Part shown: piece by piece, positions 1 through 8,600 of the stretch
Layout of the letters: each line of letters begins with the position of its first letter
Numbering within the stretch: the stretch's first letter is position 1
Assembly: GCA_963717765.1 (NCBI GenBank)
Contig: CAVQWX010000003.1
Coordinates: 310,001 to 374,000, forward strand
Direction of reading: 5' to 3'
Source of the DNA: JACDER01 sp963717765
GTDB taxonomy: Bacteria > Actinomycetota > Thermoleophilia > Gaiellales > Gaiellaceae
Length of the DNA: 64,000 nt
The notes under the pieces: generated by a model
What the model saw: the letters and a program-made list of their open reading frames with translations, nothing else
Database searches by the model: none
What the model was told of the DNA's origin: nothing
Program-made: the position numbers and the translations under genes

Positions 1-118
1 CGCTCCCGCTCGGTCCGAGAAGCGCAGTCAATGAGCCGGCCTGTACGTCGATGGAAACGTTCGACAGTGCCGCGAACTCGCCAAAGCTCTTCGACACCCC
101 TTCCACGGCGATACCCAT
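1..118 (-). CDS. cysA: Sulfate/thiosulfate ABC transporter ATP-binding protein CysA (5' part only)
   Basis: Only the first 39 codons lie in the window. The gene starts with ATG at 118 directly after the cysW stop and runs off the left edge. The visible N-terminus reads MGIAVEGVSKSFGEF, then an A/G-rich stretch into LLGPSGS, the beginning of the Walker A motif of an ABC ATPase. It follows sbp-cysT-cysW on the same strand without a gap, the usual order of sulfate importers, so it should energise the CysTW permease at the inner face of the membrane. Everything after Walker A is outside the window, so identity rests on these residues and on context. Confidence 0.85.
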   Translation of the reverse strand, partial: MGIAVEGVSKSFGEFAALSNVSIDVQAGSLTALLGPSGS

Positions 119-910
119 CTAGATCTCCTCCTTTCGACGGAAATGCGTCATCGCGACCAGCGTGACGACGGAGAGCAGCGCGAGCACGACCGATGCCGCG
201 TACGCGCCCGAGGTGTTGAATCCCTGGTACTGGTTCTCGACGTAAAGCGTCATCGTCTCGGTCTTGCCCTCGATGTTCCCCGAGACGACGGAGACGGCGC
301 CGAACTCGCCCAGGCAGCGCGCCGTCGTCAGGACGACGCCGTAGACGACGCCCCAGCGGATGGCCGGCAGCGTGACCCGGCGGAAGATCTGCAGTACGGA
401 CGCGCCGAGCGTCGACGCGGCCTGCTCCTGGTCCGTCCCGATCTCCCGCAGAACGGGGACTACCTCGCGCACGACGAACGGGAGCGAGACGAACGTCGTC
501 GCCAGCACGAGGCCCGGTAACGCGAACACGACCTGGATCCCGTGATCGTTGAGCCACGGGCCGAGCCAGCCGCCGCGGCCGTAAAGGATCAGCAGCGAGA
601 GGCCGACGACGATGGGGGAGAGTGCGAGCGGGAGGTCGACCAGCGCGTTCAGCACTCCCTTCCCCCGCAGGTGCCCGCGCACGATCAGGAGAGCACAGAT
701 GATCCCGAAGACCGTGTTCAGCGGGACGGCGATGATGGTGACGAGCACGGTCAGCCAGAGCGCGTGCACCGCGTCGGGCGACGTGACGGCGTCCCATGCG
801 GCGGAGAACCCGTGCTCGAAGGCGCGGTAGAAGACCATCCCGAGCGGGATGAGGAGCAGCAGCGCCAGATAGCCGAGCGCACCGAAGCGCAGGAGGTACC
901 TACTCGGCAT
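119..910 (-). CDS. cysW: Sulfate ABC transporter permease CysW
   Basis: A 263-residue integral membrane protein with about six hydrophobic segments. The binding-protein-dependent permease signature (EAA loop) is visible as EQAASTLGASVLQIFRRVTLP near residues 160-180, the surface that contacts the ATPase. It forms the channel with CysT for sulfate or thiosulfate uptake. The start at 910 overlaps the 3' end of cysT by 11 bp, and the stop abuts the cysA ATG, so the genes are translationally coupled. Length and the conserved GEFGAVSVVSGNI segment match CysW; CysT and CysW are paralogues, and this one is assigned as CysW from its order between cysT and cysA. Confidence 0.93.
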   Translation of the reverse strand: MPSRYLLRFGALGYLALLLLIPLGMVFYRAFEHGFSAAWDAVTSPDAVHALWLTVLVTIIAVPLNTVFGIICALLIVRGHLRGKGVLNALVDLPLALSPIVVGLSLLILYGRGGWLGPWLNDHGIQVVFALPGLVLATTFVSLPFVVREVVPVLREIGTDQEQAASTLGASVLQIFRRVTLPAIRWGVVYGVVLTTARCLGEFGAVSVVSGNIEGKTETMTLYVENQYQGFNTSGAYAASVVLALLSVVTLVAMTHFRRKEEI

Positions 911-1727
911 CGTGCCTCGTCGCGTAGCGGCGGACGGCGCCGATTGCCAGGAGCGCGATGAAGGAGATCACGAGCAGGAGCACCGAGACTGCGGCTGCTC
1001 CCGCGGGGTCGTCGCTCTCGACCTGGCTGAAGATGTAGACCGAGGCGACCTCCGTCTTGAACGGCAGGTTCCCCGAGATGAGCACGATTGAGCCGAACTC
1101 GCCGACGGCCCGAGCGAACGCGAGGGCGACGCCGGACAGGATCGCCGGCAGCAGGTTCGGGAAGACAACGCGGCGGAAGATGGCGAAGCGGTTCGCGCCC
1201 AGCGACGCCGCTGCCTCCTCCATCTCCCGGTCGAGCTCCGTGAGCACCGGCTGCACCGTGCGGACGACGAATGGCAGAGTCACGAACAGGAGAGCCATCA
1301 CGACCGAGACCCGGGTGAAGGCGACGTTGATCCCGACCGGGCTCGCGGGCCCGTACAGCGCCAGCAGCGTCAACCCGGCCACGATCGTGGGCAGGGCGAA
1401 CGGAAGATCGATGAGCGTGTTCACGAAACTCTTCCCCGCGAACTTGTCGCGCACGAGCACCCACGCGATTGCGGTTCCGGCGATCGCGTTGATGAGCGCG
1501 ACGATGACCGAGACCACGAGGGTGAGCTCGATGGCCGCGACCGCCTCGGGCGCGGTGATCGTCTTCCAGAAGCCAGAGAGGCCCCCTTTGTGAGCCTCCC
1601 AGACGAGCGCCGCGAGCGGGAGGAGGACGATCACGGACAGGTAGCCCGTGACCACCCCGATTCCCAATCCCGACCAGCTCCGCCGCCGCGGCGCGACGGC
1701 GGAGCCGACTGCGACTGGTTCAGCCAC
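900..1727 (-). CDS. cysT: Sulfate ABC transporter permease CysT (CysU)
   Basis: A 275-residue permease of the sulfate importer. A polar N-terminus with PRRRSWSG is followed by about six membrane segments. The EAA loop reads EAAASLGANRFAIFRRVVFP and is followed by the conserved GEFGSIVLISGNLPFKTE segment shared with CysW. The ATG at 1727 lies inside the last codons of the binding-protein gene (8-bp overlap). It is the first of two permease genes, as in typical cysTWA clusters. Substrate could be sulfate, thiosulfate or a related oxyanion; the neighbouring Sbp-type binding protein favours sulfate. Confidence 0.93.
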   Translation of the reverse strand: MAEPVAVGSAVAPRRRSWSGLGIGVVTGYLSVIVLLPLAALVWEAHKGGLSGFWKTITAPEAVAAIELTLVVSVIVALINAIAGTAIAWVLVRDKFAGKSFVNTLIDLPFALPTIVAGLTLLALYGPASPVGINVAFTRVSVVMALLFVTLPFVVRTVQPVLTELDREMEEAAASLGANRFAIFRRVVFPNLLPAILSGVALAFARAVGEFGSIVLISGNLPFKTEVASVYIFSQVESDDPAGAAAVSVLLLVISFIALLAIGAVRRYATRHDAE

Positions 1728-2694
1728 GCTGAGCCTCTTGCTCGACCTTCAACATCAGACCGTTCTGCCGGTCGAACCACTTCTTCGAGACCGCGTTCCA
1801 CCCCCCGACGTAGCCGATCTTGAAGAGCTTGGCCGGCTTCGGAAACTTGGCCTGCTCGAGGACGCTCGGCACGACGGGGCGGTAGCCGTTCTCCGCCCAG
1901 ATCTTCTGCGCAGGCGGCGTCTTCAGCCAGTTCACGAACGCCTTCGCCTGCGACGGAGCGTTCTTCGCTGCCGCGAGCGGGTTCTCGATCAGGATCGTCG
2001 AGCTCGGGACGATGTACTGGAGCTGGACGCCGTTCTTCTTCGCGAAGATGGCCTCGTTCTCGTAGCCGATGAGGACGTCGCCCTTGCCGCTCGCGAACGT
2101 GTTCAGCGATTCGCGTGCGCTCTTGTCCTGGACGGAGACGTTCTTGAACAGCTTCACCATGTAGTCGTACCCCTGCTTCGACGACTTCCCGGCTTTGAGC
2201 TGCGCGCCGTAGGCGGCCATGACGTTCCAGCGTGCGCCCCCGGAGGTGAACGGGTTCGGCGTGATGACCTCGACGCCTGGCCTGGTCAGGTCGTTCCAGC
2301 TCTTGATGTGCTTCGGGTTCCCGGGCCGGACGGAGAAGACGACGACCGAATCGGTGACCATGCCGTGGTACTTGTCCTTGTTCCAGTTGGCGGCGACGAT
2401 CCCCGGCTTCACGAGGCGCTGCATGTCGGGGTAGAGGGAGAACATCGCGACATCGGCCTTGAGGCCGCGCAGGACGAGCTGGCTCTGGGTGCCGGACGCG
2501 CCGTAGGACTGTGAGAAGGTGACGTCCTTGCCCGCGGCGGTCTTCTGGAAGGCGGGGATGAGCTGCGAGTACGCGGCCTTGGGCGTCGAATACGCGACCA
2601 ATGCAAGGTTCGTGCCGCTCGTGGCGGCCACGGCTGCGCCGGCGAGGGTTCCGCCGACTAAGGGAATCACACCCACTTGTCTAATGCGATGCAT
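1720..2694 (-). CDS. sbp: Sulfate-binding protein (Sbp/CysP family)
   Basis: A 324-residue extracytoplasmic solute-binding protein. A short basic N-terminus (MHRIRQVG) and hydrophobic stretch to about residue 25 form a signal sequence. The mature part shows family hallmarks: the SYGASGTQ segment, VVFSVRPGNPKHI, and ITPNPFTSGGARWN, which contribute to the anion pocket. It delivers sulfate to CysTWA encoded directly downstream. The ATG at 2694 is supported by AGGAG six bases upstream; an ATG four bases earlier (2698) is out of frame. An imperfect palindrome lies upstream and may be the operator for sulfur control. Confidence 0.93.
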   Translation of the reverse strand: MHRIRQVGVIPLVGGTLAGAAVAATSGTNLALVAYSTPKAAYSQLIPAFQKTAAGKDVTFSQSYGASGTQSQLVLRGLKADVAMFSLYPDMQRLVKPGIVAANWNKDKYHGMVTDSVVVFSVRPGNPKHIKSWNDLTRPGVEVITPNPFTSGGARWNVMAAYGAQLKAGKSSKQGYDYMVKLFKNVSVQDKSARESLNTFASGKGDVLIGYENEAIFAKKNGVQLQYIVPSSTILIENPLAAAKNAPSQAKAFVNWLKTPPAQKIWAENGYRPVVPSVLEQAKFPKPAKLFKIGYVGGWNAVSKKWFDRQNGLMLKVEQEAQRG

Positions 2695-2717
2695 TCATCT
2701 CTCCTATCTTTCGACAT

Positions 2718-2738
2718 TGTCCACTGACTTGGTGGATA
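2718..2738 (-). promoter_or_regulatory. Candidate operator upstream of the sulfate transport operon
   Basis: The 86-bp gap between rsgA and sbp contains TCCAC at 2720-2724 and GTGGA at 2732-2736, a perfect 5-bp inverted repeat with a 7-base spacer, flanked by further partly matching A/T bases. It is about 25 bp before the sbp start, where a repressor would block transcription. Rrf2-type cysteine regulators bind palindromes of comparable form, but no regulator gene is nearby and the assignment is an inference. Confidence 0.35.
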
Positions 2739-2780
2739 TTGCAGATGGAGAGGCTGCTCGTCAAGGAGGAATCAGCTGAC

Positions 2781-3848
2781 CTACCTCCTGCGGGTCTTCG
2801 GGTTCCGCCGCTGCTGCTTCGAGAACTTCCGCCACTTCTGGCGCTCGAGCGACTGCAGCCGGCCGTCGCGCCTGCGCTCGAGCCGGGCGAGCTCGCGCTG
2901 GAGCTTGCGGTAGCTCTCGAGCCGCTCGGCGGGAAGCGCTCCCGAGCCGATGGCAGCGCGCACCGCGCATCCCGGTTCGGTCTCGTGCGCGCAGTCGTGA
3001 AAGCGGCAGGTCGCCGCCAGCGCGGTGACGTCCTGGAACGCCTCTCCGACTCCGCCGTCCGCCTCGCCCCAGAGCTGGAGCTCGCGCAGCCCCGGCGTGT
3101 CGATCACGATTCCGCCGGAAGGGACGACGATCAGCTCGCGGTGCGTCGTCGTGTGTCGCCCGCGGCCGTCGCCCTCCCGGATCTCCCGCGTCTCCAGCTG
3201 CTCCGTGCCGAGGATGCTGTTGATAAGCGTCGACTTGCCGACGCCCGACGAGCCGAGCAGCACGACCGTGCGGCCGGGCCCGAAGTAAGGCGCCATCTCG
3301 TCCAGGCCCTCGCGCGTGACCGCGCTGACGGTGTGCACGGGCACGCCGAAGGCGATCGCATCGACCTGGGCGATCAGCTCCGCCCGCTCCTCCACGGGGC
3401 AGAGGTCGGCTTTGTTCAGGATCACCGCCGGCTCGGCGCCACTCTCCCACGCCGTCGCCAGGTAGCGCTCGATGCGGCGGACGTTCAGATCGCGGTTCAG
3501 CGAGCTGACCAGGAAGATCGTGTCGACGTTCGCAGCGAGGACCTGCTCCTCGGTCTCGCCCAGGTTCACCTTGCGCGAGATCTTGGTGCGCCGCGGAAGG
3601 ACGGCATGAATCGTCGCCCGGCCTTCGGGGCGCAGCTGCATGGCGACCCAGTCGCCGACCGCGGGCAGCTCGCCGCGGCCCGCCGCCTCGTACCGGAGCT
3701 TTCCGGCGAGCTCGGCCCAGGCCTCGCCACCGTCGGCGTAGACGGCATAGGCGCCGCGGTGCTCGACTGCGACTCGACCGAGGACGAGCTCGCCCTCGGG
3801 TCGGTGTTGCTCGAAATGTTCGTTCCAACCGAGTTCGGTCAGGGACAA
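2781..3848 (-). CDS. rsgA: Ribosome small subunit-dependent GTPase RsgA (YjeQ/EngC)
   Basis: A 355-residue circularly permuted GTPase that acts late in 30S subunit assembly. The order of G motifs is permuted as in the family: NKAD (G4) near residue 138, then GSSGVGKST (G1/P-loop) near 200 and DTPG (G3) near 250. A C-terminal zinc motif follows (C-RFHD-C-AHETEPG-C). An N-terminal OB-fold is expected from residue 25 to 110. The TTG start at 3848 is preceded by AAGGAG at a good distance. The C-terminus is basic (RRNPKTRRR), suiting rRNA contact. The gene stands alone behind a structured 177-bp leader. Confidence 0.94.
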   Translation of the reverse strand: MSLTELGWNEHFEQHRPEGELVLGRVAVEHRGAYAVYADGGEAWAELAGKLRYEAAGRGELPAVGDWVAMQLRPEGRATIHAVLPRRTKISRKVNLGETEEQVLAANVDTIFLVSSLNRDLNVRRIERYLATAWESGAEPAVILNKADLCPVEERAELIAQVDAIAFGVPVHTVSAVTREGLDEMAPYFGPGRTVVLLGSSGVGKSTLINSILGTEQLETREIREGDGRGRHTTTHRELIVVPSGGIVIDTPGLRELQLWGEADGGVGEAFQDVTALAATCRFHDCAHETEPGCAVRAAIGSGALPAERLESYRKLQRELARLERRRDGRLQSLERQKWRKFSKQQRRNPKTRRR

Positions 3849-3935
3849 CGGAGGTCTCCTTCGTGAATGCGCAGACGAACCCGCCAGCGCGGGGATGAGG
3901 GACGTAGAGCGGGGTGAGAGGGCGCTAGCGCAGGG

Positions 3936-3989
3936 CTAGACGCAGAGCCTCTCGGCTCTCGCAAGGGGTGTAGAAGCAGTCTTCGTCAT
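3936..3989 (-). CDS. Possible 17-residue leader peptide upstream of rsgA
   Basis: The ATG at 3989 has GGGAGG seven bases upstream and opens a short frame, MTKTASTPLARAERLCV, ending at TAG 3936. The last codons form a perfect 6-bp stem with a TCTC loop (AGAGCC 3944-3949 / GGCTCT 3954-3959). Two further small hairpins follow before rsgA (CTAGC/GCTAG at 3925-3939; CCCGC/GCGGG at 3880-3893). The arrangement resembles an attenuation leader. No enriched amino acid run is visible, and a chance frame cannot be excluded. Confidence 0.3.
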   Translation of the reverse strand: MTKTASTPLARAERLCV

Positions 3990-4025
3990 TGTGCGCCTCC
4001 CTTGCCGTTGTCGCGAAGGAGGATA

Positions 4026-5639
4026 TCACCCCAGCACCTCGGACAATGGGCGGGTGTTCACGACGTCCGCCGCGGTGGCCCAGCCGCGGCGCGCCGTGTG
4101 CACGGCGAGCTCCATGTTCCCGAGCCCCTGGATCGAGTGTGCGTCCGTGTTGAGGACGATCTGCGCGCCGGCTTCGACCGCGAGCCGGACATACTCGCCC
4201 TTGAGGTCGAGCCGGTCCGGCAGTCCGTTGACCTCCAGGGCGACACCCGTCTCGACCGACGCCGCGATCGCCTCCTCGATAGCGAGTGCGTTTTCCGGCC
4301 TCCGCCCGATGTAGCGGCCTGTCGGATGGCTGAGCGCGCGGACGTACGGGTTCCGCATTGCCTCGAGCACCTGCTTCGTCAGCTCCTCTCGTGGCCGTCG
4401 CTGCCCCGCATGGAGGCTCGCCTGCACCCAGTCGAGCTCGGCGAGCACGTCGTCCGGAAGGTCGAGCGAACCGTCGGGGAGGATGTCGCACTCGATTCCG
4501 CGCAGCACGCGAAACGGCGCGAGCCTCTCGTTCGCCTCCGCTATCTCCTCCGCCTGCGCGCGCACGTCGTCGGCCGCGAGGCCAGGCACGACGCGCACGT
4601 TCTTCGTGTGGTCGCAGATCGCCAGGTACTCGTAGCCGCGCTCGCGCGCGGCGAGCCCCATCTCGTACACGGATGCGCGGCCGTCCGAGCGCGTGGTGTG
4701 GCAATGGAGGTCGCCGCGGATCTCGCCGACCTCGACCAGCGGGGGCGGCTCGCCGTGGAACGGCTCTTCTCGCAGCTCCGGCGGACAGAAGGGGACGCCG
4801 AGCTCCGCGTAGAGGTCCTCCTCGCCTGCGGCCGCCGGCAGCGGCCCCAGAGCGGCGACGTAGGGCTCGGCGCCGGTGGCGCGGAGAAGCTCGGTGCCGA
4901 AGGTGCGCTCCGATGCGATCACGAGGCGGACGCCGACGCCCTCCACGGTGACTCCGAGCGCGCTCCGCTCGTCCCGTTCGACCACGGCCACGATCTCGAG
5001 GAGGTCGCCGAAGCGCCTGAGCGCGTCCGGATCGGTGGCGACGAGCGCGAGGTCGTGCGGGTGGTCGCGCCAGCGGCGGACGTCCCCGGCGGTGGTCGCG
5101 CCGAGAGCGGCGGCCAGCGATTCCATCAGCATTCGCGCGCGGCCGAGGAGCAGCCGAGGCGCCTCCGAGCTCGGCTCACGTGCCAGCCGCTCGCGCAGCC
5201 GCTGCTCGGTCGACGGCCCGATGCCCGGAACCTCCGTGAGCCGTCCCGCGGCCGCGGCCTCGCGCAGCTCCTCGACGGTGTGCACGCAAAGCGCGCGCCC
5301 TATCTCGACGGCGCGGTTGGGGCTCAGTCCCAGGTAACGGCCGATCCCGACCAGCTCCGGGTCGGTTTCCCGCTCCAGCTCCTCGAGCTCGGCGAGCGTG
5401 CCCGTGTCGACGAGCTCGCGCAGACGAGCTTCGATCGAGCCGCCGATTCCACGCAGCTCGCGGACGCGTCCCGCCCGCACGAGCTCTGCGACGTCGGCCG
5501 GCGTCGACCGGATCAGATCGGCCGCCCGCCGGTACGCACGAACGCTGTACGGGCTGGCCCCGGCGAGGTCGAGCGCGGCGGCGAACCGACCCAGGACGTC
5601 GGCGATCGAGGCGTTGTCGAGGTCGGACGGCGCGATCAG
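4026..5639 (-). CDS. polX: PolX-family protein with intact PHP domain and apparently dead polymerase palm
   Basis: About 537 residues. Order: N-terminal helix-hairpin-helix/8-kDa region (LAGASPYSVRAYRRAADLI; GIGGSIEARL), thumb-type HhH (VPGIGPSTEQRL), degenerate nucleotidyltransferase palm (residues about 180-290), C-terminal PHP phosphoesterase. All PHP metal ligands are visible: DLHCHT, CDHTK, GIECD, SLHAG, SHPTGR, TDAH. The palm lacks the PolX catalytic acids: the usual G-S-x-R-R...D-x-D reads AGDVRR...HDLAL, and the third Asp (VDLR in homologues) is VRL. Probable role is 3'-5' exonuclease or phosphatase in repair rather than synthesis. No ATG/GTG/TTG exists near the N-terminus; a CTG at 5639 overlapping the stop of the upstream gene (CTGA) is the likely start. 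Confidence 0.85.
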   Translation of the reverse strand: MIAPSDLDNASIADVLGRFAAALDLAGASPYSVRAYRRAADLIRSTPADVAELVRAGRVRELRGIGGSIEARLRELVDTGTLAELEELERETDPELVGIGRYLGLSPNRAVEIGRALCVHTVEELREAAAAGRLTEVPGIGPSTEQRLRERLAREPSSEAPRLLLGRARMLMESLAAALGATTAGDVRRWRDHPHDLALVATDPDALRRFGDLLEIVAVVERDERSALGVTVEGVGVRLVIASERTFGTELLRATGAEPYVAALGPLPAAAGEEDLYAELGVPFCPPELREEPFHGEPPPLVEVGEIRGDLHCHTTRSDGRASVYEMGLAARERGYEYLAICDHTKNVRVVPGLAADDVRAQAEEIAEANERLAPFRVLRGIECDILPDGSLDLPDDVLAELDWVQASLHAGQRRPREELTKQVLEAMRNPYVRALSHPTGRYIGRRPENALAIEEAIAASVETGVALEVNGLPDRLDLKGEYVRLAVEAGAQIVLNTDAHSIQGLGNMELAVHTARRGWATAADVVNTRPLSEVLG

Positions 5640-8600
5640 CAGTCGGGGCCGATGGTGTCGAACGCGTCCGTGACGAGCGTGTCTCCGGCCCCGCCGCAGG
5701 AAAACGTGTCGGCCCCCGGTCCGCCGTTCAGGAAGTCTTTCCCGGCATCGCCGAACAGCGAGTCGTTGCCGGCCATGCCCCGGATCGTGTCGGGCCCGTC
5801 GTCCCCGAACAGCGTGTCGTCGCCGTCTCCACCCTGGATGGTGTCCGCGTCGAGCCCCCCGTCGACGACGACCTTGATCAGGGCCGCGAGGCCGGAGCTG
5901 GCGGTCACCGAATCGTTGCCGGCGAGCGTGTTGACGATGACCCTGTCGTTCGCCGCCTCGGCGTTCGAGACGAAGACAGGTGCCAGCCCGCTCACCCGGA
6001 CATCGCTTCCCAGCGGAGTGATGCCCACCGTGTCGGCAACCGGTGTCCCGTTCACGGTGACGGTGTCGCTGGCGCCGTCGCCGCCGCCTCCGAAGGCGCC
6101 GAGGTCGGCGTCGACGCGGGTGACGTCGGTGCCGGCGAGGGAGTTGACGGTGAGCTGGTCGGTGCCGCCGAGGAGGTGCACGGTCACGTGTTCGACCGCG
6201 TTCGCGTCCATCACGATGGCGGCTACGTCGCGGTTGAGGCGCAAACGGCCCCCGTTGGCGGACAGGTCGATTTTCTCGTTGGCGTTGGAGCCGTGGAAGT
6301 CGAGCGTGTCCGTCCCGGCCTGGCCCTCGACGGTGTCGCTCGAGTCGCCGGGGTTCCACACGAAGGTGTCGTCGCCGTTGCCGAGGAAGGCGGTGTCGAT
6401 CCCGCGCCCGCCGGTGACGGTGTCGCTGTCGTCGCCGCCGATCAGGATGTCGTTGCCGTCGCCGCCGGTGATCGTGTCCGGCCCGGGACCACCGTCCAGC
6501 ACCAACGGGGTGAGCGTGGACAGGCCGTTCCCGGCCACGATCGTGTCCGCCCCGCCCAGTGTCTGCACGTCGATCCTGTCGCTCACATCCGAGGCGAGGA
6601 CGTGGGCGAAGCTGGAGCCGCCGTCCATGGACACATCCACCGTCGAGGGGATGGCGGACAGAACCAGCTGCACGCTGTCCGGGCCCGCCGTCCCGGTCGG
6701 GAAGACCGTGTCCGCGTCCGCGCCCCCGTCCACGTTCAAGCTCAGCAGCGCGCTCACCCCACGGAAAAACGAGACGCTGTCGCTGCCCGCCAGTGTGTTC
6801 ACCTGCAGCGCGTCGTTGGCCGGCTCCGCGTTCGACACGAACACCGAGGTCGGGCCGCTCACGGCGTTCACGACTCCCCCGCCGGCAGTGACGGGCACAC
6901 TGTCCGCGCCCGCCGTCCCGTTGACGATGACGGTGTCGCTGGCGCCGTCGCCGCCGCCTCCGAAGGCGCCGAGGTCGGCGTCGACGCGGGTGACGTCGGT
7001 GCCGGCGAGGGAGTTGACGGTGAGCTGGTCGGTGCCGCCGAGGAGGTGCACGGTCACGTGTTCGACCGCGTTCGCGTCCATCACGATGGCGGCTACGTCG
7101 CGGTTGAGGCGCAAACGGCCCCCGTTGGCGGACAGGTCGATTTTCTCGTTGGCGTTGGAGCCGTGGAAGTCGAGCGTGTCCGTCCCGGCCTGGCCCTCGA
7201 CGGTGTCGCTCGAGTCGCCGGGGTTCCACACGAAGGTGTCGTCGCCGTTGCCGAGGAAGGCGGTGTCGATCCCGCGCCCGCCGGTGACGGTGTCGCTGTC
7301 GTCGCCGCCGATCAGGATGTCGTTGCCGTCGCCGCCGGTGATCGTGTCCGGCCCGGGACCACCGTCCAGCACCAACGGGGTGAGCGTGGACAGGCCGTTC
7401 CCGGCCACGATCGTGTCCGCCCCGCCCAGTGTCTGCACGTCGATCCTGTCGCTCACATCCGAGGCGAGGACGTGGGCGAAGCTGGAGCCGCCGTCCATGG
7501 ACACATCCACCGTCGAGGGGATGGCGGACAGAACCAGCTGCACGCTGTCCGGGCCCGCCGTCCCGGTCGGGAAGACCGTGTCCGCGTCCGCGCCCCCGTC
7601 CACGTTCAAGCTCAGCAGCGCGCTCACCCCACGGAAAAACGAGACGCTGTCGCTGCCCGCCAGTGTGTTCACCTGCAGCGCGTCGTTGGCCGGCTCCGCC
7701 CCGGACACGAACACCGACGCAGGCCCCATGTTCGCCTGCACCACCCCGCCCGCAGCCGACACCGTCACGCTGTCGGCGCCGTTCGTCGCGTTCACGACGA
7801 TGGTGTCGGCGGCGCCGTCCCCGCCGCCTCCGAAGGCGAGGTCGGTGTCGATGCGGTTGACGCTGGTGCCGGCGAGGGAGTTGACGGTGAGGGTGTCGGC
7901 GCCGCCGAGTGCGTGCACGGTGACGTGTTCGACGTCGTTTGCGTCCATCACGATGTTGGCCACGTCGCGGGTCATGAGCAGACGGCCGCCGTTGGCGGAG
8001 AGGTTGAACTTCTCGGCGATGTTGGCGCCGTGGAAGTCGAGCGTGTCCGTCCCGGCCTGGCCCTCGATGGTGTCGCTCGAGTCGCCGGGGTTCCACACGA
8101 AGGTGTCGTCGCCGTTGCCGAGGAAGGCGGTGTCGATCCCGCGCCCGCCGGTGACGGTGTCGCTGTCGTCGCCGCCGATCAGGATGTCGTTGCCGTCGCC
8201 GCCGGTGATCGTGTCCGGCCCGGGACCACCGTCCAGTACCAGCGGGGTGAGCCCCGCCAGGCCGTTCCCGGCCAGGATCGTGTCCGCCCCGCCCAGTGTC
8301 TGCACGTCGATCCTGTCGCTCACATCCGAGGCGAGGACGTGGGCGAAGGTGGAGCCACCGTCCAGGGACACATCCACGGTCGAGGGAATGGCAGAGAGAA
8401 CCAGTTGGACGCTGTCCGGGCCGTTCGTGCCCGTGGGGAGGATCGTGTCCGCGTCGGCGCCGCCGTCCACGTTCAGTCTGAGCCGCTGGCTCACCCCGGG
8501 GAAGAGCGAGACGCTGTCGCTGCCGGCCAGGGTGTTGACCTGGAGCGTGTCGTGGGCGGGCTCGGTGTTCGACACGAACACCGACGCCGCCCCCGTGTTC

